From Planctomycetaceae bacterium (lineage in GTDB: Bacteria; Planctomycetota; Planctomycetia; Pirellulales; UBA7805): 64,000 nt of DNA. The notes beneath the pieces were generated by a model. That model was not told the origin of the DNA. It ran no database searches and was given only the letters and a program-made list of their open reading frames with translations. The DNA lies in contig CACOUL010000005.1 of NCBI GenBank assembly GCA_902630355.1, positions 1-64,000 of the forward strand, written 5' to 3'. This document shows, piece after piece, positions 44,601 through 52,857 of this stretch (within the stretch, counting starts at the first letter, position 1; each line of letters begins with the position of its first letter). The position numbers were made by a program, and so were the translations under genes.

Positions 44601-45377
44601 ATGCGGGCGCATCACATCGGGACCCAACGCACAATTCATCCCGACGCTCAGCAAGGGGAAATGCGAAACGGAATTCCAGAATGCCTCGATCACCTGTCCC
44701 GAAACAAACGTCGCACCTGAGGGATCGAAAGTGCCGGAGACCATCACCGGCACCCGTTGCCCCGATTCCTCGAAGTATCGGCTGATCGCAAAGAGACAGG
44801 CCTTCAGATTGAGTGTGTCGATGACCGTTTCGGGAAACAGCAGATCAACGCCACTCTCGACGAGCGATTTGACCTGCACATAGTAAGACGCCTCCATCTC
44901 ACTGAAGGTGATACCCCGGTATGCCGGATCTTCTACCTTGGTTGATATCGCCGTTTGTTGGGCGGTCGGACCGATCGACCCTGCGACAAATCGTGGCTTA
45001 CCGGGCGTTTTCTCGGAGAACTCATCGGCCGCCCTCCGGGCATTCGCCACCGCCGCACGGTTGATCTCTTGCACTACCTCGACCGGGAAGTCGAAATCGG
45101 CGAGCCCTACGGGACTGGCATTAAATGTGTTGGTCTCGATGATATCCGCCCCGGCCGCCAGGTACTGCCGGTGAATGTCGACTATATCCTCGGACCGCGT
45201 CAAACTGAAAACATCGGTACAGTTTTTTAGCTCTTTAGAATGCTCGGCAAATCGCTCGCCACGGACCTCGTGCTCCTCAAGGCCCAGGCCATAGATCAGC
45301 GAGCCCATCGCGCCATCGAGCAATAGGACGCGCTCGGCGAGGATCTCGCTCAACTGCTCAGCAGTCGCTGCTGTCAT
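41682..45377 (-). CDS. metH: Cobalamin-dependent methionine synthase
   Basis: Transfers methyl from methyltetrahydrofolate to homocysteine via cobalamin. The 1231 residues include all four modules. The homocysteine domain has LLLDGAMG and the zinc cysteines in NCALGP and [10 protein letters not shown]. The folate domain starts [14 protein letters not shown]. The cobalamin domain has [12 protein letters not shown] (lower-ligand His near residue 763). The reactivation domain ends with [19 protein letters not shown]. Length is close to E. coli MetH (1227). The track start is TTG 45392; ATG 45377 ([13 protein letters not shown]) is preferred. Its stop is 5 bp from the convergent permease stop. 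No cobalamin riboswitch was seen upstream. Confidence 0.97.
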   Translation of the reverse strand: MTAATAEQLSEILAERVLLLDGAMGSLIYGLGLEEHEVRGERFAEHSKELKNCTDVFSLTRSEDIVDIHRQYLAAGADIIETNTFNASPVGLADFDFPVEVVQEINRAAVANARRAADEFSEKTPGKPRFVAGSIGPTAQQTAISTKVEDPAYRGITFSEMEASYYVQVKSLVESGVDLLFPETVIDTLNLKACLFAISRYFEESGQRVPVMVSGTFDPSGATFVSGQVIEAFWNSVSHFPLLSVGMNCALGPDVMRPHIEELASLATPFISCHPNAGTPNEMGQFDLTPMAMAKTIGDWVEAGWLNIVGGCCGTTPEHIAAMADVVAYRTPHKKNRVAPLTRLAGSKPLVLREDANFLMIGERTNVTGSRKFARLIREDQFDEAVEVAREQVEGGAVVIDVNMDDALLDGEAAMTRFLRLIAGESDISAVPVMIDSSKWSVIEAGLQAVQGKAIVNSISLKEGEEEFVARAKLIRRYGAAVVVMAFDEEGQAVEVDDKVRICQRAYEILTRQAEFPPEDIIFDPNILTIATGMEEHNNYAVNFFEATRQIKQLCPGVKVSGGVSNVSFSFRGNTVVREAINAAFLYHAVQAGLDMGIVNAGQLEIYEEIPKDLLEYVEDVLLNRRPDATDRLLEFSETVKSDKKKGPVEDLAWREESVEQRLVHALIKGIDKYVVEDTEEARQKYERCLQVIEGPMMDGMGIVGDLFGSGKMFLPQVVKSARVMKKAVGYLTPFMEEEKKAAGLERSQSRGKILLATVKGDVHDIGKNIVGVVLACNNYEIIDLGVMVPCDQILQEAQKQGVDVIGLSGLITPSLDEMVHVAKEMKRLDLQVPLLIGGATTSDKHTAVRIVPHYEHGVVHVLDASRSVGVVEQLMNDETRDHYLKEYRAAQVTTAEQFEQRQVKLVPYEEALARRLLFDWSSGQIAKPAFTGTRVIERVPLAEIRPFIDWSPFFMSWELKGKYPGIFDDDHVGSEAKKLFADAEELLDRIIEEQLLEASACFGFWPAGSDGDDIVLFTNENRSEELARFSMLRQQWERKGQTHFRSLADYVAPVDSAFGDYLGGFVVTAGIGCDSLCAEFDAAHDDYNSIMTKALADRLAEALAEKMHRQVRADWGFGAKESLSYEELIEEKYRGIRPAAGYPACPDHTEKQKLFELLRATEATGVQLTESFAMMPAASVSGLYFAHPNSRYFAVDRITRDQVEAYAERKGWSLETAERWLAPNLGYDPA

Positions 45378-45579
45378 GGGTGTGCTAGCCAACTCAACAT
45401 CCTATCGGTGTTCATTGATGTCACTCGATCCGCAGCGAGAGACCGGTCACGACGGCAGTCTCACCGAGGCTGTGTCTCTAAAATACCCGTATTCGCACGG
45501 GGCACCACCCTATTGTTTTTATTTCTCCACTCCGTTGCAAGGCTCAAGATCATCTCTAAATCCTCCCGATAACGAGGGC

Positions 45580-45957
45580 ATGACCCTATCTCTCTCACGC
45601 CACAAAGATCGTCAACCAGCGCCTGCCCCTGCGGTGCTAGCAGTCCTGCCCGATCTCTCCGACTACGACCGGCCCCAGGAAGCGAGCAGCGAGACGAAGG
45701 GCCTGCGATCAGCGTCCACCTCCGAACCGGGACCGCCCATCCTCCGATTGCGCAACGCCCCAAAAAGGGGTGCCTGGCGGCTTCGCTGGCTTTTGTTACT
45801 GGCAGCGTGCATCGGAGGAATGTTGATCGCCCAACGCTATGTCGGCCGACCTCCGACCCCGCCGCATTCCGCCTCGGGGGACACGTTCGCGACACGCCAC
45901 GCGCCGCCGCCCGCTCGCACCGCAAGTGCAACCCGAGAGGTGGCGGCACCGCGATAA
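45580..45957 (+). CDS. Small single-pass membrane protein
   Basis: About 125 residues. ATG 45580 follows ACGAGGGC, a good ribosome site, so the long track start (45376, inside the metH 5' end) is rejected. A Pro-rich cytoplasmic part precedes one membrane helix (LRWLLLLAACIGGMLIAQRYV); the C-terminal tail is Pro/Ala/Arg-rich. No domain recognised. It lies 24 bp before the CpsD-like ATPase, so the pair may work together, in the way a short membrane adaptor accompanies CapB/CpsD in Gram-positive bacteria; that parallel is speculative. Confidence 0.6.
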   Translation: MTLSLSRHKDRQPAPAPAVLAVLPDLSDYDRPQEASSETKGLRSASTSEPGPPILRLRNAPKRGAWRLRWLLLLAACIGGMLIAQRYVGRPPTPPHSASGDTFATRHAPPPARTASATREVAAPR

Positions 45958-45981
45958 ACGAATTTTTACCGCAAAAATCCA

Positions 45982-46755
45982 ATGACTATACCCCATCAAA
46001 CAAAACTTCAACTCTTTAGCGGTACCGAACGCTTCGGGAACAACGGCGAAAAGGCGTCGTCGGCACCGCGGTCCATTGCACCACCGCATGCCACATTTCG
46101 ACCGGCACTCGAAGTGGATCACTTCTCTATACCGCCCGTCTGCCAAGCGCTGTGCCAGCGGAGCGAGGCCTTTGCGGGGCCACTGCTCGATAGGATTGAC
46201 GATTCGTCGCGCCAAGCAACGCGAATCCTGCTCCTCGCCAGCGGTGAGCGGGGCACCGGAAAAACGACCGTCGGTATCTGGTTGGCAGCAATGTTGGCGA
46301 AGACGTCTCAAAAAATATGCCTGGTGGATGCCAATATCGAGAATCCCGACATCGCAAGACAGCTCGGAATTGATCCGGACGGCGGCTGGCGAAACTATGC
46401 GGAGAACAAACAATGTGTCTCCGAACTTCTCATCGAATCGATCGCCGATCGCTTTGTAATCCTCCCCTGCAGCGGTCTGCCGGAAGCTTCACGCTGGCAA
46501 GCCGATTGGGATTTAGCTTCCATTCTGGAAAGTTTGCGCGATCATTTTGAATTGGTGTTGATCGATTCCATGCCGATGCTGCCGGAAGGCCTCGGACACG
46601 AGATGCTGCAGAACTGCGGTCCTTTCATCGATGCCGCTCTCTGGATCGATTCGGCTGCGACTGATACGATGTGGGCTCAACGCCAGTTTCAGGATGCTGG
46701 TGTCCGGCTACTGGGTCGCGTTCAGCGGGCACGGGAGATTGCCCAAGCCGCCTGA
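45982..46755 (+). CDS. CpsD/MinD-like P-loop ATPase (BY-kinase fold)
   Basis: A 257-residue ATPase of the ParA/MinD superfamily. Walker A is SGERGTGKTTVGIWLA (near residue 85-100), and the A' motif CLVDANIENPDIARQLG is typical of CpsD/CapB tyrosine kinases of polysaccharide export. A Walker B-like FELVLIDSMPML follows. A Tyr-rich C-terminal tail, expected for an autokinase, is absent, so kinase activity is doubtful. An N-terminal ~60 residues resembles the region before the kinase in Wzc-like proteins. The upstream membrane protein may anchor it. No glycosyltransferases are nearby. Confidence 0.75.
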   Translation: MTIPHQTKLQLFSGTERFGNNGEKASSAPRSIAPPHATFRPALEVDHFSIPPVCQALCQRSEAFAGPLLDRIDDSSRQATRILLLASGERGTGKTTVGIWLAAMLAKTSQKICLVDANIENPDIARQLGIDPDGGWRNYAENKQCVSELLIESIADRFVILPCSGLPEASRWQADWDLASILESLRDHFELVLIDSMPMLPEGLGHEMLQNCGPFIDAALWIDSAATDTMWAQRQFQDAGVRLLGRVQRAREIAQAA

Positions 46756-46787
46756 CGGGCCCCTATTGCTGCTGCGAAGAACACCGG

Positions 46788-47228
46788 ATGCACAAGAGCT
46801 ACGATCGCAACAATCTTTTCTTCTCGTTTCCCGAAACGTGGATTCTCGACGACGAAAATGCGCCAGACTCGGTCACCGTACTCGGTCCAGATGGGAGTTT
46901 TTGGTGTGTCCGTCGCGAATCGTCCGATACGCCTCTGGAGAGCGTCTTCTCGCAGGCAACCGATGCGATGCGGCAAGAGTACACCGAACTCGAGGTCGAA
47001 TCGACTCGTGATACGATCGAAGGGATTACACTCGCTGGAATTGACTTGCACTTCTTCTGTCTCGATCTGACAGGTACCGCATCAATCCGCGTGTGGGATG
47101 CGGAAGATGCCAAGTTGGTAATCTTCACGCAGGCTGAGGATCAGCAACTACAGCAAATCGAATCCGCTTTTAACGCTATCACTGCCAGCTTGATCCGTGG
47201 GCGTGACGATCGACCGATCGCCAACTGA
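46788..47228 (+). CDS. Hypothetical protein, 146 residues
   Basis: A soluble acidic protein without signal peptide. It starts with NNLFFSFPETWILDDEN and includes SFWCVRRES, GIDLHFFCLDLTGTASIRVW and a C-terminal helix (DQQLQQIESAFNAITASL). The pattern, with hydrophobic beta strands around 'FSFPETW' and a final amphipathic helix, resembles small proteins of the DUF1795/PsbP-like fold that measure a fit between peptide and cell surface, but this is weak. It follows the CpsD-like gene by 32 bp and is probably cotranscribed. ATG 46788 was chosen inside the track ORF because the earlier part overlaps the CpsD-like gene. Confidence 0.55.
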   Translation: MHKSYDRNNLFFSFPETWILDDENAPDSVTVLGPDGSFWCVRRESSDTPLESVFSQATDAMRQEYTELEVESTRDTIEGITLAGIDLHFFCLDLTGTASIRVWDAEDAKLVIFTQAEDQQLQQIESAFNAITASLIRGRDDRPIAN

Positions 47229-47560
47229 TTTTGAAATATTTGCAAGGCCGATGCGTTCCTTGTCCACGTCTGCTCGTTCTTTGGTGTTCGTTGGTAAAGT
47301 CCGACACATGACCTAAGATAAAGCACGACAATGCGTTGAGTGGAAACGCTTTTCCATGCATAGAGAAACTGCATCAATTGGCATGCAAGATGCAGTCTGA
47401 TTTCTGCAACTATGTCCCAGAAATAGGCCGGTGTAGCATGCATCCCATCTCGCCGGTCACACCTTCGAGCAGTCTCAAATCTTAGGTCATACCACTTGGA
47501 GAGGTGGAGAGCGCGGTCACGACAGACCAAAACCGTCTTTTTGAGGCTTACCTCAGGTAC
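47229..47560. other. Orphan intergenic region upstream of a strong terminator
   Basis: About 330 bp between the 146-residue protein and the terminator at 47561. ORF-track entries here have no family resemblance or good start. No tRNA, tmRNA, SRP RNA or RNase P signature was recognised. It includes segments able to pair locally (for example CACTTGGAGAGGTG). It may be the long 3' UTR of the CpsD-like operon or a small RNA that ends at the terminator. Confidence 0.4.
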
Positions 47561-47596
47561 CCGCCGGGCAGTCCCGCACTGCCCGGCGGTTTTTTT
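47561..47596 (+). terminator. Strong rho-independent terminator
   Basis: A perfect 11-bp GC-rich stem (CCGCCGGGCAG and CTGCCCGGCGG) with a TCCCGCA loop is followed immediately by seven T residues. It is the clearest intrinsic terminator seen in the window. It is oriented to end plus-strand transcripts before the winged-helix gene. Confidence 0.93.
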
Positions 47597-47679
47597 ATCT
47601 TCGAGCCACCGGTTTTTTGGCTATGGCAGATCGGTTAGACTCCCGCGTATCTTTCGAAAACGCGAGAAGGGGAGCAACC

Positions 47680-47898
47680 ATGTCCACTTTAGAGACGTTT
47701 GCCATCACGGTGGGAGAAACCGCAGGGGCAATTTGGAAATTGCTCGATGAACGAGGATCGCTCGCAACGACGCAGATCATCAAGGAGATTGACGCGCCGC
47801 GAGATCAAATCATGCAGTCGATCGGTTGGCTGGCAAGGGAGGGAAAGCTGACCATCCGGGAACAGGGGCGCCGAAAGATTGCAACGCTGATCGATTGA
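47680..47898 (+). CDS. Winged helix-turn-helix protein (DUF2582-like)
   Basis: A 72-residue protein consisting only of a small winged helix: FAITVGETAGAIWKLLDERGSLATTQIIKEI, then RDQIMQSIGWLAREGKLTIREQGRRKIATL. The pattern GxIWxxLxxxG and WLAREGKL matches DUF2582 winged-helix proteins, which are presumed nucleic-acid binders of unknown role. ATG 47680 follows AAGGGGAG; the track start at 47617 is less likely. The stop codon lies inside a perfect 10-bp inverted repeat (see separate entry). It is isolated between the terminator and the convergent metzincin gene. Confidence 0.8.
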   Translation: MSTLETFAITVGETAGAIWKLLDERGSLATTQIIKEIDAPRDQIMQSIGWLAREGKLTIREQGRRKIATLID

Positions 47899-47911
47899 TC
47901 GCAATCGATCA
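47888..47911. repeat. 10-bp inverted repeat spanning the winged-helix stop
   Basis: TGATCGATTG-ATCG-CAATCGATCA is a perfect inverted repeat with a 4-base centre. It covers the last codons and the TGA stop of the winged-helix gene and lies 18 bp before the convergent metzincin stop. No T-run follows on either side, so it is either a bidirectional hairpin between convergent genes or a protein-binding site. Confidence 0.5.
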
Positions 47912-47928
47912 ACACCTCGCTGCGGGAG

Positions 47929-49797
47929 TCACTCGAAAAGGGGAGTGGCTTTGGATCGCTTTGGTGGATGATTCTGATAAACCGGGAGACGATCCACGGC
48001 GTTTTGGATGGCATCGACCTCTTTCTGAAAGTACTTCCCATCGGTGCCACCGAAATCTTCCTCCAGCTGCGCTGAGGTCCAAAATTTCCGGAAATCCGCA
48101 ACGGACGGCACAAACTCCTGCACCTTAAAAGTTTCGGCAAGCTGTTGGAGCGTGATTTCCCCTTCGACCAGCGCCTGGTTCAAGCGGATTCCCGCCCGAT
48201 TGGCCACCAGGGCGGCAAAACTGAATCCGACTGTTTCACGTGCCCGATCAATTTCATCTTGAGTCGTCATCTCAATCGCTTGGTCGTTCCCTATCAACTG
48301 AGCGAGCAAGCCGGCAGAAATAAAGTCTTGCAAGAGGGACGTCCGGCGGTGGATCGTGGCATTCCCCACGAACAGTTCCCGCGAGACCGATGAGACGAGC
48401 CCCTGGTTGGTATTAAGCTCTACCGATATCGGTTCGTATCGCTGACTCAGATATCCGCGATCGAGCGCAATGGCCAGGGCAAAATAGAACGCCTTGATGG
48501 CATACTCTTTGTCTACTTTTGCGGCCGCGGCGGCGGCCGCGCGAACATACGCATTGGTGAGCCGATCCAAATTCAACGACTCCTCACTCCGAGAGCCTGC
48601 CACTCTCCCGAGCGAACGCAAAACCACCATCACAGCGCGTCGAAACTCGGTCCGCCTTCGTATTTCTTCCGCCGACGGGCCCGTCGAGGGTCGCTGCGGA
48701 TTGGATCGGGGCACGCTCGCAAGTGCCTTGCGACAGAGAACTCGCGACATGTCGCGAGCCGAACGATCCGCCGGTTGTGCTTTGGCGAGCCAGTTATAGG
48801 CATCGAGTAATCGCTGTTGAACGCGTAGCGGAATTTGCCCAACCGAATAAAAGTCAGGGCGACGAAGCTGATCAGCCACAAGATTCATTACCAAAAGGTT
48901 CATCGGATCGTAGGCCAATTGAAACGACCGTGCATTCGATTGATCGTCACCCAATATAGGACGCATCAGGCTCTTGCGATTCGGACTGTGGGCTGCACCG
49001 AAATAGTGCCCTAATTCATGCAACAAAACTTCGAGCCGCTCCGATTCCCCAATCCGGGGTCCGTGCTCGCGAATGAGAATGTGAGACCGAAGCGGACCGC
49101 GGGTTGCGCCCAACCGCTGCCTCCCTGAGCGTACGTCGTACTGGCTTGTAAAACCAATCACAAGTTCGGCAGGCCGCGCGGGAACTTTGGCCGTAAATTC
49201 ACTCAAACTCAGATTAAAATCCCGAATGCTGTCCTTCGATTCCCATCGCGCGATTGCAACCACCTCAAGTCGCACACCGCAGTAGTACTCCAGCAGCCTC
49301 GAAGCCGCTTCAATTCTCGCCCTGATTTTTTTCTCCCACGTTTCTCTCTTCGTGCGCTCATCGTCGTCCACCGCTATTTTTATTCTCAGCGTCATCGGCG
49401 TCCGCCGGTTCAACTCTCCCTTCGGATAGGCCGAGGTGGTTTGCGGTTTCCCGAGCGGCACCCGATTCAGCCCCACGCGACCGGCAGCGTCGGTAGAAAA
49501 ACGGTAAATGTTATCCGGCCACAGATTACTGCGACCCGATGATTTCGGTGTGTTGAACCAAACGTCGACTGCCCCGGTCACCGAAACTGGCACCGACGCA
49601 CCGACCGGCAGCGTAAGCGGCTTAAAAGCCGTTACATCCTCACCAAAGCGGATCGCAACCGGTTGATCGGCCTGGTTGTGCAAAATGACGGTCTCAGCAG
49701 CAACCTGATGGCGGGGAAGCACCGGAGCCATCACAAGAAACAGGAAGATTGCGACCGGCGGCAAAGTTCCTCCAGCACTGAGGCGAGAGCAATTCAA
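47929..49797 (-). CDS. Secreted metzincin-like zinc metalloprotease
   Basis: A 622-residue secreted protein. The signal peptide covers LPPVAIFLFLVMAPVLPRHQVAAE. The zinc-binding motif HELGHYFGAAHS (near residue 260) is a textbook HExxHxxGxxH metzincin site, and MRP in SLMRPIL just after it can be the Met-turn. Before it, RIKIAVDDDERTKRETWEKKIRARIEAAS fits a metzincin N-terminal strand and helix. The remaining ~300 residues are helical and unassigned, with a poly-Ala stretch (AAAAAAAKVD). It is convergent with the winged-helix gene. A response regulator on the same strand lies ~60 bp upstream and may share regulation. Confidence 0.82.
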   Translation of the reverse strand: MNCSRLSAGGTLPPVAIFLFLVMAPVLPRHQVAAETVILHNQADQPVAIRFGEDVTAFKPLTLPVGASVPVSVTGAVDVWFNTPKSSGRSNLWPDNIYRFSTDAAGRVGLNRVPLGKPQTTSAYPKGELNRRTPMTLRIKIAVDDDERTKRETWEKKIRARIEAASRLLEYYCGVRLEVVAIARWESKDSIRDFNLSLSEFTAKVPARPAELVIGFTSQYDVRSGRQRLGATRGPLRSHILIREHGPRIGESERLEVLLHELGHYFGAAHSPNRKSLMRPILGDDQSNARSFQLAYDPMNLLVMNLVADQLRRPDFYSVGQIPLRVQQRLLDAYNWLAKAQPADRSARDMSRVLCRKALASVPRSNPQRPSTGPSAEEIRRRTEFRRAVMVVLRSLGRVAGSRSEESLNLDRLTNAYVRAAAAAAAKVDKEYAIKAFYFALAIALDRGYLSQRYEPISVELNTNQGLVSSVSRELFVGNATIHRRTSLLQDFISAGLLAQLIGNDQAIEMTTQDEIDRARETVGFSFAALVANRAGIRLNQALVEGEITLQQLAETFKVQEFVPSVADFRKFWTSAQLEEDFGGTDGKYFQKEVDAIQNAVDRLPVYQNHPPKRSKATPLFE

Positions 49798-49860
49798 TCG
49801 AACTCCTCCACAAAAATAAGGGCGTCATCCCCAACCTCAACAGGCGGGGACGCATCGCGA

Positions 49861-50493
49861 CTAAACCAAACCTTGTCGAACGGCCCAGACCGCCGCTTGC
49901 GTCCTGTCGGACACCCCTATTTTACGCAGAATGTGCTGAACGTGCTCCTTGACCGTCTCATAACTGATGCTGAGGGCCTCGGCGATTTGCTTATTCGTCA
50001 AGCCGTGAGCGAGTTGGTGCAACACTTCACTTTCCCTTTGAGTAAGGGTCACCTCCACATCGATCGGCATGCGGGGAGTCGACAACGCACCGGTCACGCG
50101 TCGCAAATCCTCGCGTCGCCACACCATTTCACCTGTGGCCGCTTTCCGGACCGCCGAGAGCAGCGTTTCCTTGTCCACGTCCTTGAGCACAAATCCATTG
50201 GCACCCAACGCGACACTGCGGGCCATATAGGTTGCATTATCAAAGGTTGAGATCATCAACACCGGCAGATCGGGCTTTTCGTCCTTCAATCGACTCAACA
50301 CGTTCAACCCATCCCCGTCGGGCATCCGCACGTCGAGGAGCACCAGGTCGATCTCGTGCCGGGCCACCTGTGCCATAGTCTCGGCCCCGGAGGCGGCTTC
50401 TGCCACAATTTCCACATCGGTCCCGGCAAACATTGCGTTCAGACCGACGCGGACAACGTGGTGGTCGTCAGAAACAAGAACTTTCACTGCCAT
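49861..50493 (-). CDS. NarL/FixJ-family response regulator (receiver + LuxR HTH)
   Basis: A 210-residue two-component regulator. The receiver domain shows VLVSDDHHVVRVGL (acidic pair), the phospho-acceptor Asp in LVLLDVRMPDGDG (near residue 55), PVLMISTFDN, and the Lys in GFVLKDVDKE. The LuxR-type DNA-binding domain is TLTQRESEVLHQLAHGLTNKQIAEALSISYETVKEHVQHILRKIG. ATG 50493 follows GAGG; the track start at 50616 adds a non-homologous leader. No histidine kinase is encoded nearby, so it is an orphan. Its target may include the metzincin gene just downstream. Confidence 0.93.
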   Translation of the reverse strand: MAVKVLVSDDHHVVRVGLNAMFAGTDVEIVAEAASGAETMAQVARHEIDLVLLDVRMPDGDGLNVLSRLKDEKPDLPVLMISTFDNATYMARSVALGANGFVLKDVDKETLLSAVRKAATGEMVWRREDLRRVTGALSTPRMPIDVEVTLTQRESEVLHQLAHGLTNKQIAEALSISYETVKEHVQHILRKIGVSDRTQAAVWAVRQGLV

Positions 50494-50831
50494 TGGAACC
50501 TCGGAACCGCGCGATGTCATTCGCTGTAAGAAGTTATGCTGGAAGGTATTAGGGGATTTTCGGGCGGGAGACCCCCAAGGCCCCCCGTGGGACCCGCAAA
50601 AGGGGTACTTGTACATTTTAGTTTACTCGCCAGAAAACAGCCACCATTTAATCCAAAATTTTATTGCTCTGTCGGTACGCTAGGCCGATCTTCTGGAACA
50701 ATGGATAAAATAGAGCACAAGCATTGCCAAAAAACACTGTAAACGAGTAGGAAATATCCATTCCTTGAACCAATACATCTAAAATGGTCTATATTTAAAA
50801 GATTCCCCCTCTCCTGCTACGAGCAAACCCG
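50494..50831. other. AT-rich intergenic region between response regulator and hisB
   Basis: About 338 bp between two divergent genes. No coding region with a plausible start or family match was found. It must carry the promoters of both. The part near 50640-50800 is notably AT-rich relative to the surroundings. Confidence 0.4.
50765..50795 (+). promoter_or_regulatory. Candidate promoter for hisB
   Basis: TTGAAC (50765-50770) and TATATT (50790-50795) are separated by 19 bp and lie about 40 bp before the hisB ATG at 50832. Hexamers are good but the spacer is long. It sits in the only AT-rich stretch upstream of hisB. Confidence 0.4.
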
Positions 50832-51440
50832 ATGCCTGAACGGCAAGCCCACACTCATCGCAAAACCGGCGAAACCGACATCGAGGTGCATCTCGATCTC
50901 GATGGCACCGGCGAAGCTGAAGTCTATTCGGGGATCGGATTTTTCGATCACATGCTGCAGTTGCTCGCCCGCCACAGTTGCATCGATATGAAAGTCGCTG
51001 CCAAGGGAGACCTGCATGTCGACCAGCACCATACGGTCGAGGACGTCGGCATCTGCCTGGGAAAAGCCGTACAGAAGGCCCTGGGTGACAAAGCGGGCAT
51101 TCGCCGCTACGGCAACTGCACATTACCGATGGACGAATGCCTTTGCACTGTGGCGCTCGACCTCAGTGGGCGGTACGCCTTTCGCTTCAGTGCCGATTTT
51201 TCTGCCGCAAAGATTGGTGACTTCGACACCGAACTCGTAGAAGAGTTCTGCCGTGCATTTGCATCCAATGCACAATGCAACCTCCATGTCCTTCTCCATT
51301 ACGGACAAAACAACCACCACATCAGCGAAGTCATCTTTAAAGGCATCGCACGAGCCCTCCGCATGGCGGTGGAACTCGACGGACGAACGAGCGGAATTCC
51401 GAGCACCAAAGGCATCCTGAGCGAAGAGCAGATGCCTTAA
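50832..51440 (+). CDS. hisB: Imidazoleglycerol-phosphate dehydratase
   Basis: Dehydrates imidazoleglycerol phosphate to imidazole acetol phosphate in histidine synthesis. The 202-residue chain is the monofunctional form without a phosphatase domain. Mn-binding motifs are [38 protein letters not shown] and [20 protein letters not shown]. The N-terminus [22 protein letters not shown] fits the family. It is isolated from other his genes here. Its stop overlaps the convergent phosphofructokinase stop by 4 bp (TTAA). Confidence 0.97.
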   Translation: MPERQAHTHRKTGETDIEVHLDLDGTGEAEVYSGIGFFDHMLQLLARHSCIDMKVAAKGDLHVDQHHTVEDVGICLGKAVQKALGDKAGIRRYGNCTLPMDECLCTVALDLSGRYAFRFSADFSAAKIGDFDTELVEEFCRAFASNAQCNLHVLLHYGQNNHHISEVIFKGIARALRMAVELDGRTSGIPSTKGILSEEQMP

Positions 51441-52759
51441 CGCTCATTCACGTAGGTTTCCAGGAATCGGGCGAGCATCTGGAAATCGGCTCCCGACGGA
51501 ATGAACCTTACGGTAGTGATCAAGGTTTCGGGGTTGACCAGGTCCTCAAACGGAACATAGGTAAGCTCGAGTTGCCCTTTGATCGAAACCATCACGCCGT
51601 TGCGACCATCTTCCACCAACGCACGATAGGCACCCACTCCCAACTGACTGCCGAGCATCACATCGTATGCATGAGGCTTGGCACAACGGGATTCGTACCC
51701 TAACTGCAGTGGCGTGATTTTTTTCGCGCGTCCAGTTTGCCGCGTGTATTCCTCGGCAACCATCCTCGCCATCTGCCGCCCGAGATCGATCTGGGCAATC
51801 GAAATATGCCCGTGGTCATCCCGAGGCACGCCTTCCAGATACTCCTGGGGCAGATACTCCGCTAAACCTTCCGCGATCACAATCACCCCAAATTGCTTGC
51901 CGTCCTGATCCTCGCGGACCCGCATCGTATCGACGATGCGATTGATCACGTTGCGCATGTGCATAATCGGACGCATCGTCATCTCGCCCGTCTCGGTATC
52001 GACCACCTCCTCCTCGCTTCGATACTGCCCCACAATATCTTCGACACTGATCACCAAGCTTGCCTCCCCGGCAATCGCAGCGCCGTAGGCGAGCCACCCC
52101 GCACTTCGGCCCATGGTCTCGGCCAGGAAATAGGCCTTATTCGCCTCGGCGTCCATCACGACGTTCCGCAATTCTTCGGCTAGCGTCTCCACCGCCGTAA
52201 AATAACCGAAAGTGAAATCGATTCCCGTATAGTCGTTGTCGATCGTCTTGGGAAGGTGAACGACCGGCACTCGCTTTGCATCGTCCGGCAGACGGTCTTG
52301 ATACATTTTAAGCTTATTGGCTGTCTTGAGCGTGTCGTCGCCACCGATGGAAATCAACGCATCGACACCAATGCTGCAGAGCCCGTCATAGACCGCCTTG
52401 AGCGGGGCAACCCGCTCGGGATCATCGAAGTGCTTTGGTGATGAAATCAATTTCCCCGGATTATCCCTCGCCGTACCTATCAGGATCCCCTGCGAGTTTC
52501 GCGTTCTTCGGAGCGTCGCCTGGTCGACTAGCAGATAATCGCGATTTTCCTCGAGCGGGCGATCGGGACCGAATTGAATCAATCCCGAATAACCGTATTT
52601 CACCCCCACCACCTCAATGCCGTTGCGCAAAAAGGAGATTGCAGCAGCCGAAATCACCGCATTTGCTGCCGGTGCGGGGCCACCCGCAAATAAGATTGCC
52701 ACTCGACGAAAATTGGTATTCGCCGCCGGCGGCGGCGAAAGAGAAGACTGATCAGACAT
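51437..52759 (-). CDS. 6-phosphofructokinase, probably pyrophosphate-dependent
   Basis: Phosphorylates fructose-6-phosphate. The 440-residue protein has the PFK core: [65 protein letters not shown] and [16 protein letters not shown]. The second Asp in GGDDT is the residue classically linked to PPi rather than ATP use (ATP enzymes have GGDGS). PKTIDNDY also fits the PPi group. Thus it may act reversibly in glycolysis. ATG 52759 is the track start and gives a short Ser/Pro-rich leader. It is convergent with hisB and follows accC by 98 bp. Confidence 0.92.
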   Translation of the reverse strand: MSDQSSLSPPPAANTNFRRVAILFAGGPAPAANAVISAAAISFLRNGIEVVGVKYGYSGLIQFGPDRPLEENRDYLLVDQATLRRTRNSQGILIGTARDNPGKLISSPKHFDDPERVAPLKAVYDGLCSIGVDALISIGGDDTLKTANKLKMYQDRLPDDAKRVPVVHLPKTIDNDYTGIDFTFGYFTAVETLAEELRNVVMDAEANKAYFLAETMGRSAGWLAYGAAIAGEASLVISVEDIVGQYRSEEEVVDTETGEMTMRPIMHMRNVINRIVDTMRVREDQDGKQFGVIVIAEGLAEYLPQEYLEGVPRDDHGHISIAQIDLGRQMARMVAEEYTRQTGRAKKITPLQLGYESRCAKPHAYDVMLGSQLGVGAYRALVEDGRNGVMVSIKGQLELTYVPFEDLVNPETLITTVRFIPSGADFQMLARFLETYVNER

Positions 52760-52857
52760 TCATACTCTCCGGATCACAAATCGGATCGAACTTTTTTTGC
52801 ACAGAAGAAGCCCCATTGTAACTCTGCTTTTCAAATCGAAAACGGGGCCAAAGGGCG

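Noticed and set aside
45376-45579. Long N-terminal extension of the small membrane protein
   Set aside because: The extension overlaps the metH start region antisense; ATG 45580 has a good ribosome site.
48521-48545. GC-rich GCGGCCGC repeats
   Set aside because: They encode an in-frame poly-Ala stretch in the metzincin gene and need no separate repeat explanation.
50570-50620. Possible GC hairpin near GACCCCCAAGGCCCCCCGTGGGACCC
   Set aside because: Arms do not pair cleanly and no T-tract follows; not called a terminator.
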